This document shows positions 1-11,300 of a DNA stretch of 64,000 bases, in pieces. Both the position numbers and the translations under genes were made by a program. The notes beneath the pieces were generated by a model, which made no database searches, was not told where the DNA came from, and saw only the letters and a list, made by a program, of their open reading frames with translations. The stretch is from an uncultured Dehalococcoidia bacterium (GTDB lineage Bacteria; Chloroflexota; Dehalococcoidia; Lucifugimonadales; CATOSD01), in the NCBI GenBank assembly GCA_951812395.1, contig CATOSD010000001.1, positions 1,399,108 through 1,463,107 on the forward strand. The letters run 5' to 3'. Position 1 is the first letter of the stretch. The number at the start of each line of letters is the position of its first letter.

Positions 1-183
1 GCCGGCTTCTATGTACTCCTGATGAATCTCTCTCACCAACTCGTGATGCGTGAGCATCGGGCCTCCCGACCAGGTGGTGGGGCTAGTCAGCTCCCGCCTC
101 CCCAACTCCGAGCCCATACCCCCGTCCATCAAGACCGTCTCCCCCGCCGCCAGACGGGCCTGCAATTTCTCGAAGTTTCTCAT
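1..183 (-). CDS. Homocysteine S-methyltransferase family protein, N-terminal 61 residues (runs off the left edge)
   Basis: The minus-strand reading frame is open from the ATG at 183 to the window edge. It begins MRNFEKLQARLAAGETVLMD and continues with GGMGSEL, the N-terminal signature of the homocysteine/betaine S-methyltransferase (TIM-barrel) family. It then reads through a conserved-looking THHELVREIHQEYIEAG segment. These enzymes move a methyl group from S-methylmethionine or betaine to homocysteine to give methionine; some members act on other thiols or selenols. A good ribosome binding site (AGGAGAG) lies about 5 bases upstream, which supports this start. The zinc-binding cysteines are in the C-terminal part outside the window, so the substrate cannot be judged. 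Confidence 0.8.
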   Translation of the reverse strand, partial: MRNFEKLQARLAAGETVLMDGGMGSELGRRELTSPTTWSGGPMLTHHELVREIHQEYIEAG

Positions 184-655
184 GTTTCTCTCCTGGCGAA
201 ATCCGATTTTGCCGTTGAACGTGCGCACGAAGCGCTCCAACTACATCCGTTGGCAACCACGACCATAACGAGCGTGGGCCTTGAACCACGCTAAGACGTT
301 CCCATGTATCCTCAGCGTAATCTACTGCTTCACAGGACGGTAGAAGACTCCGCGCACGGCGTCGGACCAGTCGAGAATCTTCGGGATGCGACCGATGTCT
401 TCACCGGTCTTGGTGATTGTAGTTACAGAAATGGCACGAGGTCAATGTACGTCTTGCCGCACCCGGTGGGATGGCCCTGTGGAATCAGAGCATCCGCGGT
501 AGCTGCCGTAACCAAGGCGACCTGCCGCGCCGCCCTGCCCCGCATCGTGAGCCCTCGCCGCCGAGACGACGCCGTTCCGGCACGAACCTCTTAAATAGTT
601 TTGTGTTTCAACGCATATCAGGCCATTTGTTCGTGAAGAACTTGACATACGACAG

Positions 656-672
656 GAGCCTGTGTCAGATTA
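656..672 (+). repeat. Solitary insertion-sequence end (IS1182-like terminal repeat)
   Basis: The 17-base sequence gagcctgtgtcagatta occurs here and again at 13206-13222 in the same orientation. It resembles the terminal inverted repeat of the intact IS1182-family element at 61087 (gagcctgtctcagaag): the first 14 bases differ only at one position. No partner end or transposase is associated with either solitary copy, so both look like relics of deleted elements. Confidence 0.45.
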
Positions 673-708
673 CTGGGAAGCCAACGCATAGAGGCCCTTC
701 CTCCTTGG

Positions 709-730
709 ATTCCGGCTCGCAGGCCGGAAT
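709..730. repeat. Short palindromic repeat (8-bp stem hairpin)
   Basis: attccggc (709-716) and gccggaat (723-730) are perfect inverse complements separated by six bases. Elements of the form GGATTCCGGC..GCCGGAATGACG are common dispersed intergenic palindromes in many bacteria. Whether this genome has other copies cannot be seen here. Confidence 0.5.
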
Positions 731-787
731 GACGATTAGCCGCGCAACTGGTAACCCGACACAACTTCATACGACAAGAGGAGCTAG

Positions 788-1985
788 GGATACTCTGAAC
801 AAGTCTGGTGTGTTGTGGCATAGTAAAATGCCATACACAAAGCAGAGATGTTTGGGGTGAAGGCACGATGGACCAGCCAACATTTGCCGACTTGGAGTAC
901 GAGAGCAAGAAGCGCAAGACCCGGCGGGAGATATTCCTTGAGCGCATGGACGGTCTGATCCCGTGGGAGCAGCTCGTAGAACGCATCCGCCCGTTCTATC
1001 CCAAGGCAGGCCGGGGCCGGCGACCTTATGAGTTATCTGTGATGCTGCGGATTCACTGTGTGCAGGCGTTCTACAACCTCAGTGATCCTGGCATGGAGGA
1101 CATGCTCTACGAGGTCGAGTCGGTGAGACGGTTCGTAGGGTTGAGGCTATCGGGCCCGCTCCCGGACGAGACGACGATCCTGAACTTCCGCCATCTGCTG
1201 GAAGAGCACGAGTTGGGACAGGTTCTGTTCGAGGAGATCAACCGTCACCTGGAGTCCCAGGGGCTGCGACTTCGGGAGGGGACGATCGTGGACGCGAGCA
1301 TCATTGAGGCGCCATCGTCGACGAAGAATCGTGCAGGTGAGCGAGACCCTGAGATGCGTCAAACGAAGAAGGGGAATGAGTGGCACTTCGGGATGAAGGT
1401 ACACATCGGTGCGGACGCTGAGACGGGAGTAGTACATAGCGTAACGACGACACCTGCGAACGTTCATGACGTGACGGAGGCTCACCGGCTACTGCACGGT
1501 GGAGAGAATCGGGTGTGGGGCGATGCGGGGTATCAGGGAGTCGGCAAGCGATTGGAGAACCGCGAGTTGGATGTGGACTGGCAGGTAGCGCTGAGACCCG
1601 GGAGACGTCGGCAACTGGAGCCGGGAAGCTATGAGGTGCTAGTGGAGAAGCGCAAGGCGTCGACCAGGGCGAAGGTGGAGCATCCGTTCCTGTACGTGAA
1701 GCGCCACTTTGGATACGCCAAGGTGCGTTACCGAGGGTTGGCAAAGAACACGCAACGACTGGCGTTGCTACTGGGAATGACGAACTTGATAAGGGCGGAG
1801 CGGTACTTGGCAGCCTGACAAGGGCGGAGTGCGCCCAAGCTGGACAAACGAACGCAGATACGCCTTAGCAGAGCCGTTTCAGGACCACAAGACCTCTATC
1901 GACACACCGTAGGAGGAAGAAATACCTCGGACAGCCCACTTACTGTCCATCACATACGAGATGACCTCAGTTGTTCAGAGGTTCC
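788..1985 (+). mobile_element. IS5-family insertion sequence with visible ends and CTAG target duplication
   Basis: The element is about 1.2 kb, the usual IS5-group size, and contains one transposase gene. Its left end reads ggatactctgaacaagtctg. The inverse complement of the right end reads ggaacctctgaacaactgag. They agree at 15 of 20 positions, including a 10-base core, ctctgaacaa. CTAG flanks both sides (784-787 and 1986-1989), which fits the YTAR target known for the IS5 group. The ends were found by eye; CTAG is palindromic, so the duplication is suggestive rather than proven. Confidence 0.75.
868..1818 (+). CDS. IS5-family DDE transposase
   Basis: This is a 316-residue transposase. The N-terminal region (about residues 25-115) matches the IS5-type DUF772 domain (RGRRPYELSVMLRIHCVQAF, then LPDETTILNFRHLLE). 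The catalytic triad is visible: Asp142 in TIVDASIIEAPSS, Asp219 in WGDAGYQG and Glu271 in RAKVEHPFLYVKRHFGY. The Y-(2)-R-(3)-E-(6)-K-type C1 signature of this family is approximated around Glu271. The frame is open from a GTG at 808, but the ATG at 868 gives the family-typical MDQ..F start and is chosen. No frameshift or truncation is seen, so the element may still be active. It catalyses cut-and-paste movement between the ends listed for the element. Confidence 0.9.
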   Translation: MDQPTFADLEYESKKRKTRREIFLERMDGLIPWEQLVERIRPFYPKAGRGRRPYELSVMLRIHCVQAFYNLSDPGMEDMLYEVESVRRFVGLRLSGPLPDETTILNFRHLLEEHELGQVLFEEINRHLESQGLRLREGTIVDASIIEAPSSTKNRAGERDPEMRQTKKGNEWHFGMKVHIGADAETGVVHSVTTTPANVHDVTEAHRLLHGGENRVWGDAGYQGVGKRLENRELDVDWQVALRPGRRRQLEPGSYEVLVEKRKASTRAKVEHPFLYVKRHFGYAKVRYRGLAKNTQRLALLLGMTNLIRAERYLAA

Positions 1986-2206
1986 CTAGTATTTTACTGG
2001 AAATTCTGGCACGATACTCTGCCGCTTTTGCTGTAGGAAAACCGGAACGTGCGGCGGATCCGCATTTCATCCAGTTTTGCACTGTGCGCTACGCCCGACC
2101 CAGCAGCATGATGAGTCGACATGATTCTCATGGGCCCATGCGATGCAGGCGGCGATCTCTAACGCTGACCATCTGAGCGGCGGACGTTGTTCTTCCGGGT
2201 TGATCG

Positions 2207-2290
2207 TCACCGCCGGCGAGACCCAACCGACGCCGACCTGGAGCGACCCCAAGAACGATGATGTTTCCCGTTATGGGGTTCTTTGGAAAA
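2207..2290 (+). pseudogene. Relic of an FN3 domain upstream of the giant adhesin gene
   Basis: Translation gives VTAGETQPTPTWSDPKN followed by DDVSRYGVL. This is clearly related to the first FN3 half of the downstream protein (ATAGDTQATLTWDDPNDSS then ITGYRVL). It has no start codon, signal peptide or continuation, and it is not in frame with a usable gene. It looks like a leftover of a duplicated or shortened N-terminus of the surface protein gene at 2331. The rest of 1986-2330 shows nothing else, apart from the presumed promoter region. Confidence 0.5.
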
Positions 2291-2330
2291 TCCGAAGATA
2301 ACGGCGCTTGTATTCGACGGAAGATTCTCC

Positions 2331-5300
2331 ATGCGACTACTGTCAAGGCTCGCTTTAATGGCAGTGTTTCTGGCCCTGGCTCTGTGGGCCGGCATATCTG
2401 TGAGCGCCGACGCACCGGCAAACTTCTCGGCCACCGCCGGCGACACCCAGGCGACGCTGACCTGGGACGACCCCAACGACTCTTCCATTACCGGCTACCG
2501 CGTCCTGCGGATGGAGAAGCCGGCGAAGCTGCCCGATCCCAGTCATTCCACTGAGTCTTCAGTCGCCATCGGGAGAGGCGACAGGTTCGGGTATTCCGTG
2601 GCCATTGCAGGGAACCGCGCAGTGGTCGGAGCGCCTTTTCAAGAATCTGAAGACGCCCTGGGCGCCGAAGTCGAGAACGGCGGATTGGGGCACGCCTTTA
2701 CGTTAGGTTCCGGCGGGTGGGTCTACCATGAGTTCCTGGAGGCAAGTGACCCGCAGGAAGAGGGCCGGTTCGGACGCTCCGTAGCAATGTCCGACTTCAG
2801 GGTCGCGATTGGAGCGCCGTCTCAATACTCCGCTGGAAACCAAGACCCAGGTCGGTTTGACATTTACGGCTACAACACAAACTTGGATTGGACCACCGAG
2901 TTCTCCGCGACCGGGAATAATGCGAATGATTTCTTTGGTTCGTCCGTGGCGATAGACGATAGCATTGCCGTTGCGGGGGTTCCGGGATCCACGGTCGATG
3001 GCGACGACTTCGCCGGCGAGGCTTATGTGTTTACCAGGGATTCCTCGGGTCAATGGAGCCAGACGACCAGATTGGACGCAGGCGGCAACGCCGGGCAATT
3101 CCAAAGATTCGGGAATTCAGCGGCGGTGGACGGCGACACTATCGTTATCGGAGCTTTCGGGGAAGATACTTTCAAGGGCGCGGCTTACGTGTTCACCAGG
3201 AACGCCCAGGGCCAGTGGACTCGCGTCGCCAGGCTCGCCGCCTCCGCACAAGAGTATGGCGATGCTTTTGGCGGGGCAGTGGCCGTCGATGGCGACATTA
3301 TTGTGGTCGGGGCCGAGAACTGGGACGGCGGTGCGTCAGGCAATCCTGAACAGGGCGCGGCTTTCATATTCAAGAAGCCGTCCGGTGGCTGGAGCAATAT
3401 GAGCGAGACCGCCATGCTCACCGCCTCGGACCGCGATGACGACGACGCTTTCGGGTACGCCGTCGCCGTGGAGGGCGATACCATCGTGGTGGGAGCGCCG
3501 GAAGACGATGACAATGGCGATGACTCCGGTTCGGTCTATCTGTTCACCAGGCCCACCGGCGGCTGGGACGATGCTAATGAAACGATTAAGCTGACCGCAC
3601 CCAACGCCGCAGCGGACGATCAATTCGGATCGTCCGCTGCGGCGGACGACGGTAGATTCATCGTCGGGGCGATCGGGGCCGACAACGCGACCGGCGCCGC
3701 TTACGTGTACAGCATCCCCGAGTCCACCAACATCCCCGTTCCCGACATTGATTCGGGGACCATGTCTTACACCGTGACCGGGCTGGACAATGGCGTGGAG
3801 TACACCTTCTGGGTGCAGCCGGTGGACGCTGATGGCCCAGGGCCAGTCTCGGATGGTTCGCGAGTCACGCCGACGGCAGCCCAGGCGGCCACGCCGGCGA
3901 ACCTGACCGCGGTGGGGAGTGACCAGCAGGTGAAGTTGTCGTGGGACGACCCGAACGACTCCTCGATTACCGGCTACCAATACCGGCAGAAAGTGAGCGG
4001 GGGAACCTACGGAAACTGGATCAGCGTCGCTCCGGCGGACATTGACTCGGCCAGCGAGCCGGGCAGGTTGAGTTACACCATTTCCGGCCTGACCAACGGA
4101 ACAACCTACACCTTCCAGTTGTATGCGAAGGACAATCACCAAGACAGCGCTACAGCCGAAGTAACCGCCTCAGCGACCCTTCCACCGGCGCTCCCGGCCG
4201 TGCCGGTGTTCGTAAGCAACATCGGCCAACCCACCAACCTCCAGGTTGGCGCCGATGCCGACCTGCTTCGCGACCAGGCTCAGCAATTCGAGACGGGCGC
4301 CGATCCGTCAGGCTACGTCCTGGGAAGTATCGACTTGCACGTCGAGAGTGCTCCCGGCACTGGAACGCTTACGGTGTCGGTGCGGGAAACGAATGCACAG
4401 GCCGAACCGGGCAACACGCTGCACACCTTGACCAACCCAACCACCATAGAGCCGGGGTTTGTGCGGTTCACCGCCCCGGCCAACGCCCGGCTGGACGCAG
4501 ACACCTACTACTTTGTGCACCTGAATTTCAGCGGTACGGGAACTCGCCCTAGATTGAGAACAACAGCGTCCAACTCCCTGGACTCCGGCAAGGCCAGCGG
4601 GTGGGACATGGAAGATTACCGCTACCATCTCGACGCCACGGACGACTGGGTGTCCAGCTCCAACGCGCTGAAAGTCAGCATAAATCAAGTACTCGAACTC
4701 CCGGACGCCCCGACCAACCTCGCGGCCGCGGTGGGCCACGGCGAGGTTGTGCTTTCCTGGAATGACCCGCAAGACCGCTACATCTCCGGGTACCAGTACA
4801 GCGACGACGGAGGCGCGAACTACACCGACATCGCCCTCACCGAAATCGACTCAGCCAGCGAAGCGGGCAAGTTCAGATACACTGTCGAAAACCTGGCCAA
4901 CGGCACGAGCCATACCTTCGATGTTCGCGCGGTCAACGATAGCGGCAGCGGTACGGCATCCACGGTGACCGCCGTGATGACGCCGGTTGCCCCGGCGAAC
5001 TTCACCGCCACGCCTCGCGACCAGCGGGTCGAACTGTCTTGGGACGACCCCGGCAACACCAGTATCACGAAGCACCAGCTATGGCAGATTATGGAAAGCG
5101 CCAAGCTGACCGTCGGCAGCGGAAATGACCTGGGGTATGGGAGTTCCGTAGCGGTGGCCGGCGACACGGTGTTCGTCCGCCTACCCGAGGACGACGACAT
5201 CGCCGAAAACTCCGGCGCCGTCCTCGTATTTGCGCGTGATCCCAACGGCGACTGGACCCAGACCGCCAAGCTCAAGGCCAGCGATGCGGCGCCGGACGAC

Positions 5301-8300
5301 AAGTTCGGGATTTCGGTAGCCTTCGACGGCGTCGCAATTGTGGTTGGCGCGTCCCTCGACGACGATAAAGGAGTTGATTCCGGTTCGGCTTACGTATTCA
5401 CCAAGTCCGGCGGTGAGTGGGGCAGCGCTCCGATCTCGGGAGATCACAGAGTAGAGACAGCCAAGCTCACTGCCTCAGACGGCGCGGCGGGCGATGAGTT
5501 CGCGCGAGATGCGGTTGCGGTTGACGGCGACACCATCGTCGTCGGGGCGGACAAGCACGACGGCACTAAGGGCGCCGCTTACGTGTTCGTCAAGCCGGCC
5601 GGCGGCTGGGAGGACGGCGCCGAGACGGGCAAGCTAACCGATAACAATGCCTCGACCGGGGCACATTTCGGCGCGTCGGCAGCGATAGACGGCGACACCA
5701 TTGTTGTCGGCGCCAAGGGTGGCGCCAACAATCCGGGCGCGGCGTTCGTGTTCGTGAAGCCCCAGAGCGGTTGGGCGGGCAGCGCCGAGACGGCCGAGTT
5801 AACCGCCTCCACCAGCCTGGACCTGGACTCCTTCGGTCGGTCCGTAGCGATAGACGGCGAGACCATCGTGGTCGGGGCCTATCTGCACGATGTGAATCGT
5901 GGCACGGCCTTCGTGTTCGTGAATCCCGGCACGGGCTGGGCAAGTGGTAACGAGACGGCCAGGCTCACCGCCTCGGACCGCGGAGACGGTGACTTCTTCG
6001 CATATTCCGTCGCGGTGGACGGCGACGTCGTGGCGGTGGGGGCCGAACGCAATGACGACGCCGGCTCCAACGCCGGCGCGGCTTACGTTTTCATCAAACC
6101 CGGCGGAGGCTGGGGTGACGCAAATGAGACAGCCAAGCTTACCGCCTCCGATGCCGCGGAGCAGGACAGATTCGGAAATGCCGTTGCGCTAAGCGGAGAC
6201 CGGATCGTGATCGGCGCGCCCGGCGCCGGCGCCGCCTATGTGTTCGACATAGCGGACTGGGCAGACATCAGTGGCAGCGACGCCACAACCACGTCCCACG
6301 AGATAACCGGACTGGCCAATTTCCGGGAATATTGGTTCGGTGTTCGCGCGGTGAACAATACCGGCGCCGGCTCGGCATCCGGCGCGTCCGCCACGCCCAT
6401 ACCCGTGCCGGGCGCGCCGGCAAACCTGTCGGCCACGCCGGGGGACGGCCGAGTTACGCTCAATTGGGACAGCCCGCAAGACTCCAGCATCACGAGGTAT
6501 CAGTACAGCGCCGGCTACGCCCCAGGCGGCGCCGGCGCCTTCACCGACATCCCGGACAGCGGCGCCTCCATGACCTCTTACACCGTAATCGGCCTGGCCA
6601 ACGGAACCACTTACACCCTGGCGCTGCGGGCGGTCAACCTTTCCGGCGAAGGCGCGACGTCCACCCTGGACGTCCTGATGGCGCCCGCTGCCCTCGACCT
6701 TTCCGCCGCGCCCGGTGACGGCCAGGCCGCGCTCTACTGGAACTACCCCGACAATTTGACCATCGACAATTACCAGCTTCGGCAGTTGGAGTTGGGCAAG
6801 CTGACCGGCTTCGGCGGCGCGGGGGGCGACGGCATTGGACTTTCGGTTGCGGTGGACGGCGACACCGCCGTCATAGGGGCGTCCGGGCACGACGGAGCAA
6901 AGGGAGCAGCTTACGTATTCGCCAGGGACCCGGCATCCGGCGCCTGGACCAGGCAGGCCATGCTGATGGCCTCCGACGCCGCGGGCAGTGACAGTTTCGG
7001 CATTTCGGTGGCGGTGTCCGGCGATACGGCGCTAATCGGCGCCTACCGAGACGACGACAATGGCACCAACTCCGGTTCGGCTTACGTATTCGCCAGGGTC
7101 AACGGCCAGTGGGGCAACGCTGCGGGAGACCACCGGGTGGAGACTGTGAAGCTGACCCCCTCCGACGGCGCGGGGAGCGACTGGTTCGGGTTTTCGGTAG
7201 CGTTGGATGGGGACACCGCCGTTATCGGGGCGCGGAAGGACACACTCAATATCAACGGCGTCGATATATCGGATGCCGGTTCGGCATACGTACTCGTCAG
7301 GGATGCCGGCGCCTGGAGCGAGGCCGCCAAGCTGACCGCCTCCGACCCCAACTCAGACCAGAGTTTTGGATCTTCCGTTGCTTTGGACGGCGACACCATA
7401 GTGGCGGGGGCTCAAACGGGCCCGAACGCCTCTGACGTCAGATCCGGTGCGGCTTACGTCTTCGTCAAGCCCGCCGGGGGCTGGGCCGACGCCACGGAGA
7501 CCGCCAAGCTGGACCCCTCCGACGGCCAACAGTCCGACTTTTTCGGGCGGAAAGTAGCGGTGGACGGCGATACCGTGGTGATCGGGTCGTATTCGCACCC
7601 GTCGGACAGCATATTTAGGTCCGGGGCGGCCTACGTTTATGCCAAGCCGGCGACGACCGGCGGCTGGCTGGACTGGGACGGTCTGATACCCAGCGAGAAG
7701 GACGAATTGACGGCCAAGCTCACTGCCTCCGACGGCGCAGCGAACGACTACTTCGGTTCGTCGGTGGCGGTGTCCGGCGACCTGGCCTTGATCACTGCCG
7801 CCGAAGACGACCGAAGCACCGGCTCTGCGTACCTGTTCACCAGGCGGCACGGCGGGTGGAGCGAGACCCTTAAGATCACCGCCCCGGACGGCGCGAGGAG
7901 CGACTACTTCGGATGGTCGGCGGCCCTGGACGGGGATGCCGCGGCGCTAGGGGCGTACCTGGCCGATGACGGCGCCACTGATACCGGCGCGGCCTACTTC
8001 CTGAACATCGGCAACTGGGCCGACATACCGGGAAGCAACGTCTCCTCCACGTCCCACACCGCGACGGACCTGACCAACTACCACGGCCATTGGTTCCGGG
8101 TACGGGCGGTGAACGAGGGTGGCGCCGGTCCGGGCTCCAACAACGCCGCCGCGATCCCCAGGCCCGGGAAGCCGGACAGGCCTAACGGCCTATCGGCCCT
8201 GGCGGGTGACGCCCTGGTGGAGCTGAGCTGGGACGACCCCGGCGACGCGACCATAGACCGGTACCAGATAGCCGAGGCAATCCCGGAAGACTTCCTCACC

Positions 8301-11300
8301 GCCTCCGACGCGGCGAAAGGCGACCATTTCGGGGTTTCCATAGCCATCGACGGCGACACCGCCGTGGTCGGGGCGGACCGGGCAAACGGCCGGAAGGGTA
8401 AGGCCTACATATTCAGCAGGAATTCCAACGGTGACTGGAACCAGGAGGCCAAGTTCGACGGCGAGAATGCGGGCGACCAGTTCGGGTGGTCCGTGGCGGT
8501 GGACGGAGACACCGTTCTGGTTGGAGCCCACGCCTACGACGCCCCGGACGCCAACGGCATTGCCCAGAGAAACTCCGGCGCGGTCTACATACTCACCAAG
8601 TCCAACAATTCGTGGAGCCAGACCGCCCGGCTGACCGCTGACACTCCCGAGGCCCTCTCCTTCTTCGGTGGTTCCGTAGATCTGGACGGCGACACCATGG
8701 TGATTGGGGCTCGCCTCTCCGACGTCGGGGGTCGTCTGAGCGCGGGCGCGGCCTACGTCTTCACCAGGGAAGCCGGGGTGTGGGGCGAGAAGGCGAAGCT
8801 CACCGCCTCCGACGCCGAGAGTCTGGATTGGTTGGGGTACTCGGTAGCGGTGGACGGCGACACTGTATTGGCCGGAGCCTATGGATCGTCTCCAGGATTC
8901 CGCGTCCAGGGAAACGGTGCGGCCTACCTGTTCGAAAAGCCCGCCGCAGGCTGGAGCGACGGGACCGAGACGATCCAGCTCGCTGCCTCGGACCGCCAGC
9001 CCGCCGACTATTTCGGGTTCTCCGTGGCGCTGGACGGCGACACCGCGGTGATCGGAGCAAGGCAGCACAGCGACCCTGACATCGGCGCCGGTTCGGGCGC
9101 GGCCTACGTCTTCACCAGGGAAGCCGGGGTGTGGGGCGAGAAGGCGAAGCTCACCGCCTCCGACGCCGCAGCCAGAGACGGCTTGGGAGTGTCGGTGGCG
9201 GTGGATGGCGACACCGTGGCAGTCGGGGCGTGGCGAGACGACGACCGGGGCCGCAACTCCGGCTCGGTGTATGTTTTCGAGAAGCCGGCCCTGGGCTGGA
9301 CCAGCACTTTCGAGACGCTCAAGCTCACCGCCACCAATGGCGCGGCCAGGGACAGGTTCGGCTGGTCGGTGGCGGTGGACGAGGATGCCCAACTCGCGCT
9401 GGTCGGGGTGTACAGCGACGATCATGACACTGACGGCAACGGCACACTCGAGGCGAACGCCGGTTCAGTCCAGGTGCTGGGCATGCCGGATTGGTACGAC
9501 ATCGGCTCCAGCGACGCCGGTACGGTTTTCCACACGGTGACCACCAAGCTCGACGACCCCGGCGCCAGTTTAGCCAACGGAACGGAATACGGCTTCCAGA
9601 TTCGCGCGGTGAACGACAGCGGCGCCGGCCCGGCCTCCGACGGCGTCAGCGCCACGCCGCTGGGACTGCCAGCCGCGCCGGACGGGCTTTCGGCAGATGC
9701 GGGCGACACACAGGTGACACTGAGCTGGGACGTCGCTACCGCCAGCTCCGCTATTGGCCCTATCACACGCTACGAGTACAGCGCCGACGGCGGCACGAGC
9801 TTCGATGATGTTCCCGACAGCGGGCCGGACACAACCAGATACACGGCGTTCGGCCTGGACAACGGCGACTCCTACACGTTTGCGATACGGGCCGTAAACG
9901 TGATTGGCGAAGGGCCTGTAGCAACGACCACTGCCACGCCCGCAAGTGGGCCACAAGCCGCCCCGACCAATCTCGAAGCAGAGGCGGGCGACACTCAGGT
10001 GCGGCTAACCTGGGACGACCCGGTAGATTCTTCGATTGACAGTTACAGGCTCAGCACCGACGGTACAAACTACGCCGACATCGACCTGAGGGACATCTAC
10101 TACGGCGTCGCGGGCAAATTCCGATACACAGTCACCGGGCTTACCAACGGCACGAGTTACGAGTTCAATCTCCGTGCGGTGGACGGTCAGGTGGAGAGTG
10201 GGGATGCCACTGTCACTGCCACGCCTCAAGGTTCTGAGCTGGATACCAACACTAACACTATGACGCCCATCAAGCCTGCCAAGCCGGCCGGCTTCACTGC
10301 GACCGGAGGCCACCAACGGGTTACGTTGCAATGGGACGACCCCGACGATGCTTCAATCGACAAGTACCAGCACCAGTACTTGCAAGAGAACACCGGCGGC
10401 GGCTTCAGCAACTGGAACGCTGATTGGACAGACGTTCCCAGGAGCAACGCCAGCACCACCGAATACACGGTGACCGGCCTGACCAATGGCGTAAATCACA
10501 GGTTCCGAATCCGGGCAGTGGACCTGGTGGGCCCGGGAGACGACGACGACGAATTCGGCGACTCATCTGATGAGGTCGAGGCGATACCCTTGCCGGCCAA
10601 ACCCGGAGCGCCGATCGGCCTCAGTGCGACAAAACTCGATCAGAGCGTGATGTTGACCTGGCAGCCTCCCGAGGACTCTTTAGTCGAGAAATACGAGGTA
10701 TTGCACTTCCAGGCTAGCGCACTTGTGAACCCTGGCGTGACGGAAGGCGACAAGTTCGGGTTTGCCGTAGCGGTGGATGGTGATATTGGAATAGTCGGCG
10801 CCTACCGGGACGACGCCGATGAATCTAATGGCATCGTTGATTCCGGCGCCGCCTACCTCTTCACAAGGAGTGGCGGTGTGGTGTGGGACCAAGGGGTCAA
10901 GCTGACCGCCACGAATGCCGAGGCGTACGACAACTTTGGGATTGCCGTGGCGGTGGACGGTGAAACCGTCGTGGTCGGGGCGTCCGGGGACGACGACCAG
11001 GGCGCCGATTCCGGCTCGGTGTATGTGTTCACCCAGGTTAACGGCGTGTGGAGCCAGGCGGCCAAACTGACCGCCTTCGATGGCGAGACGCTAGACCATT
11101 TCGGGACATCGGTGGCCGTGAGCGGCGACACGGTTCTGGTGGGAGCGCACCTGGACGACCGGGAGGGGACTGCCACCACGACGGAGTTGGAAGATTCCGG
11201 TTCGGTCTACGTGTTTACCAAGCCAACCAGCGCAGGAGGCTGGAACGATTGGGACGACTTGACGCAGACAGACAAGGACGGGTTGAGCACAAAGTTGACC

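Larger units (their letters stand above)
184..787. other. Gene-free stretch between the methyltransferase and the IS5 insertion
   Basis: I see no convincing gene on either strand; the short open frames lack recognisable domains and ribosome binding sites. It contains a solitary IS-end-like sequence (656-672) and a small palindromic repeat (709-730), both listed separately. The promoter of the methyltransferase gene should lie at the left end of this stretch. Confidence 0.5.
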
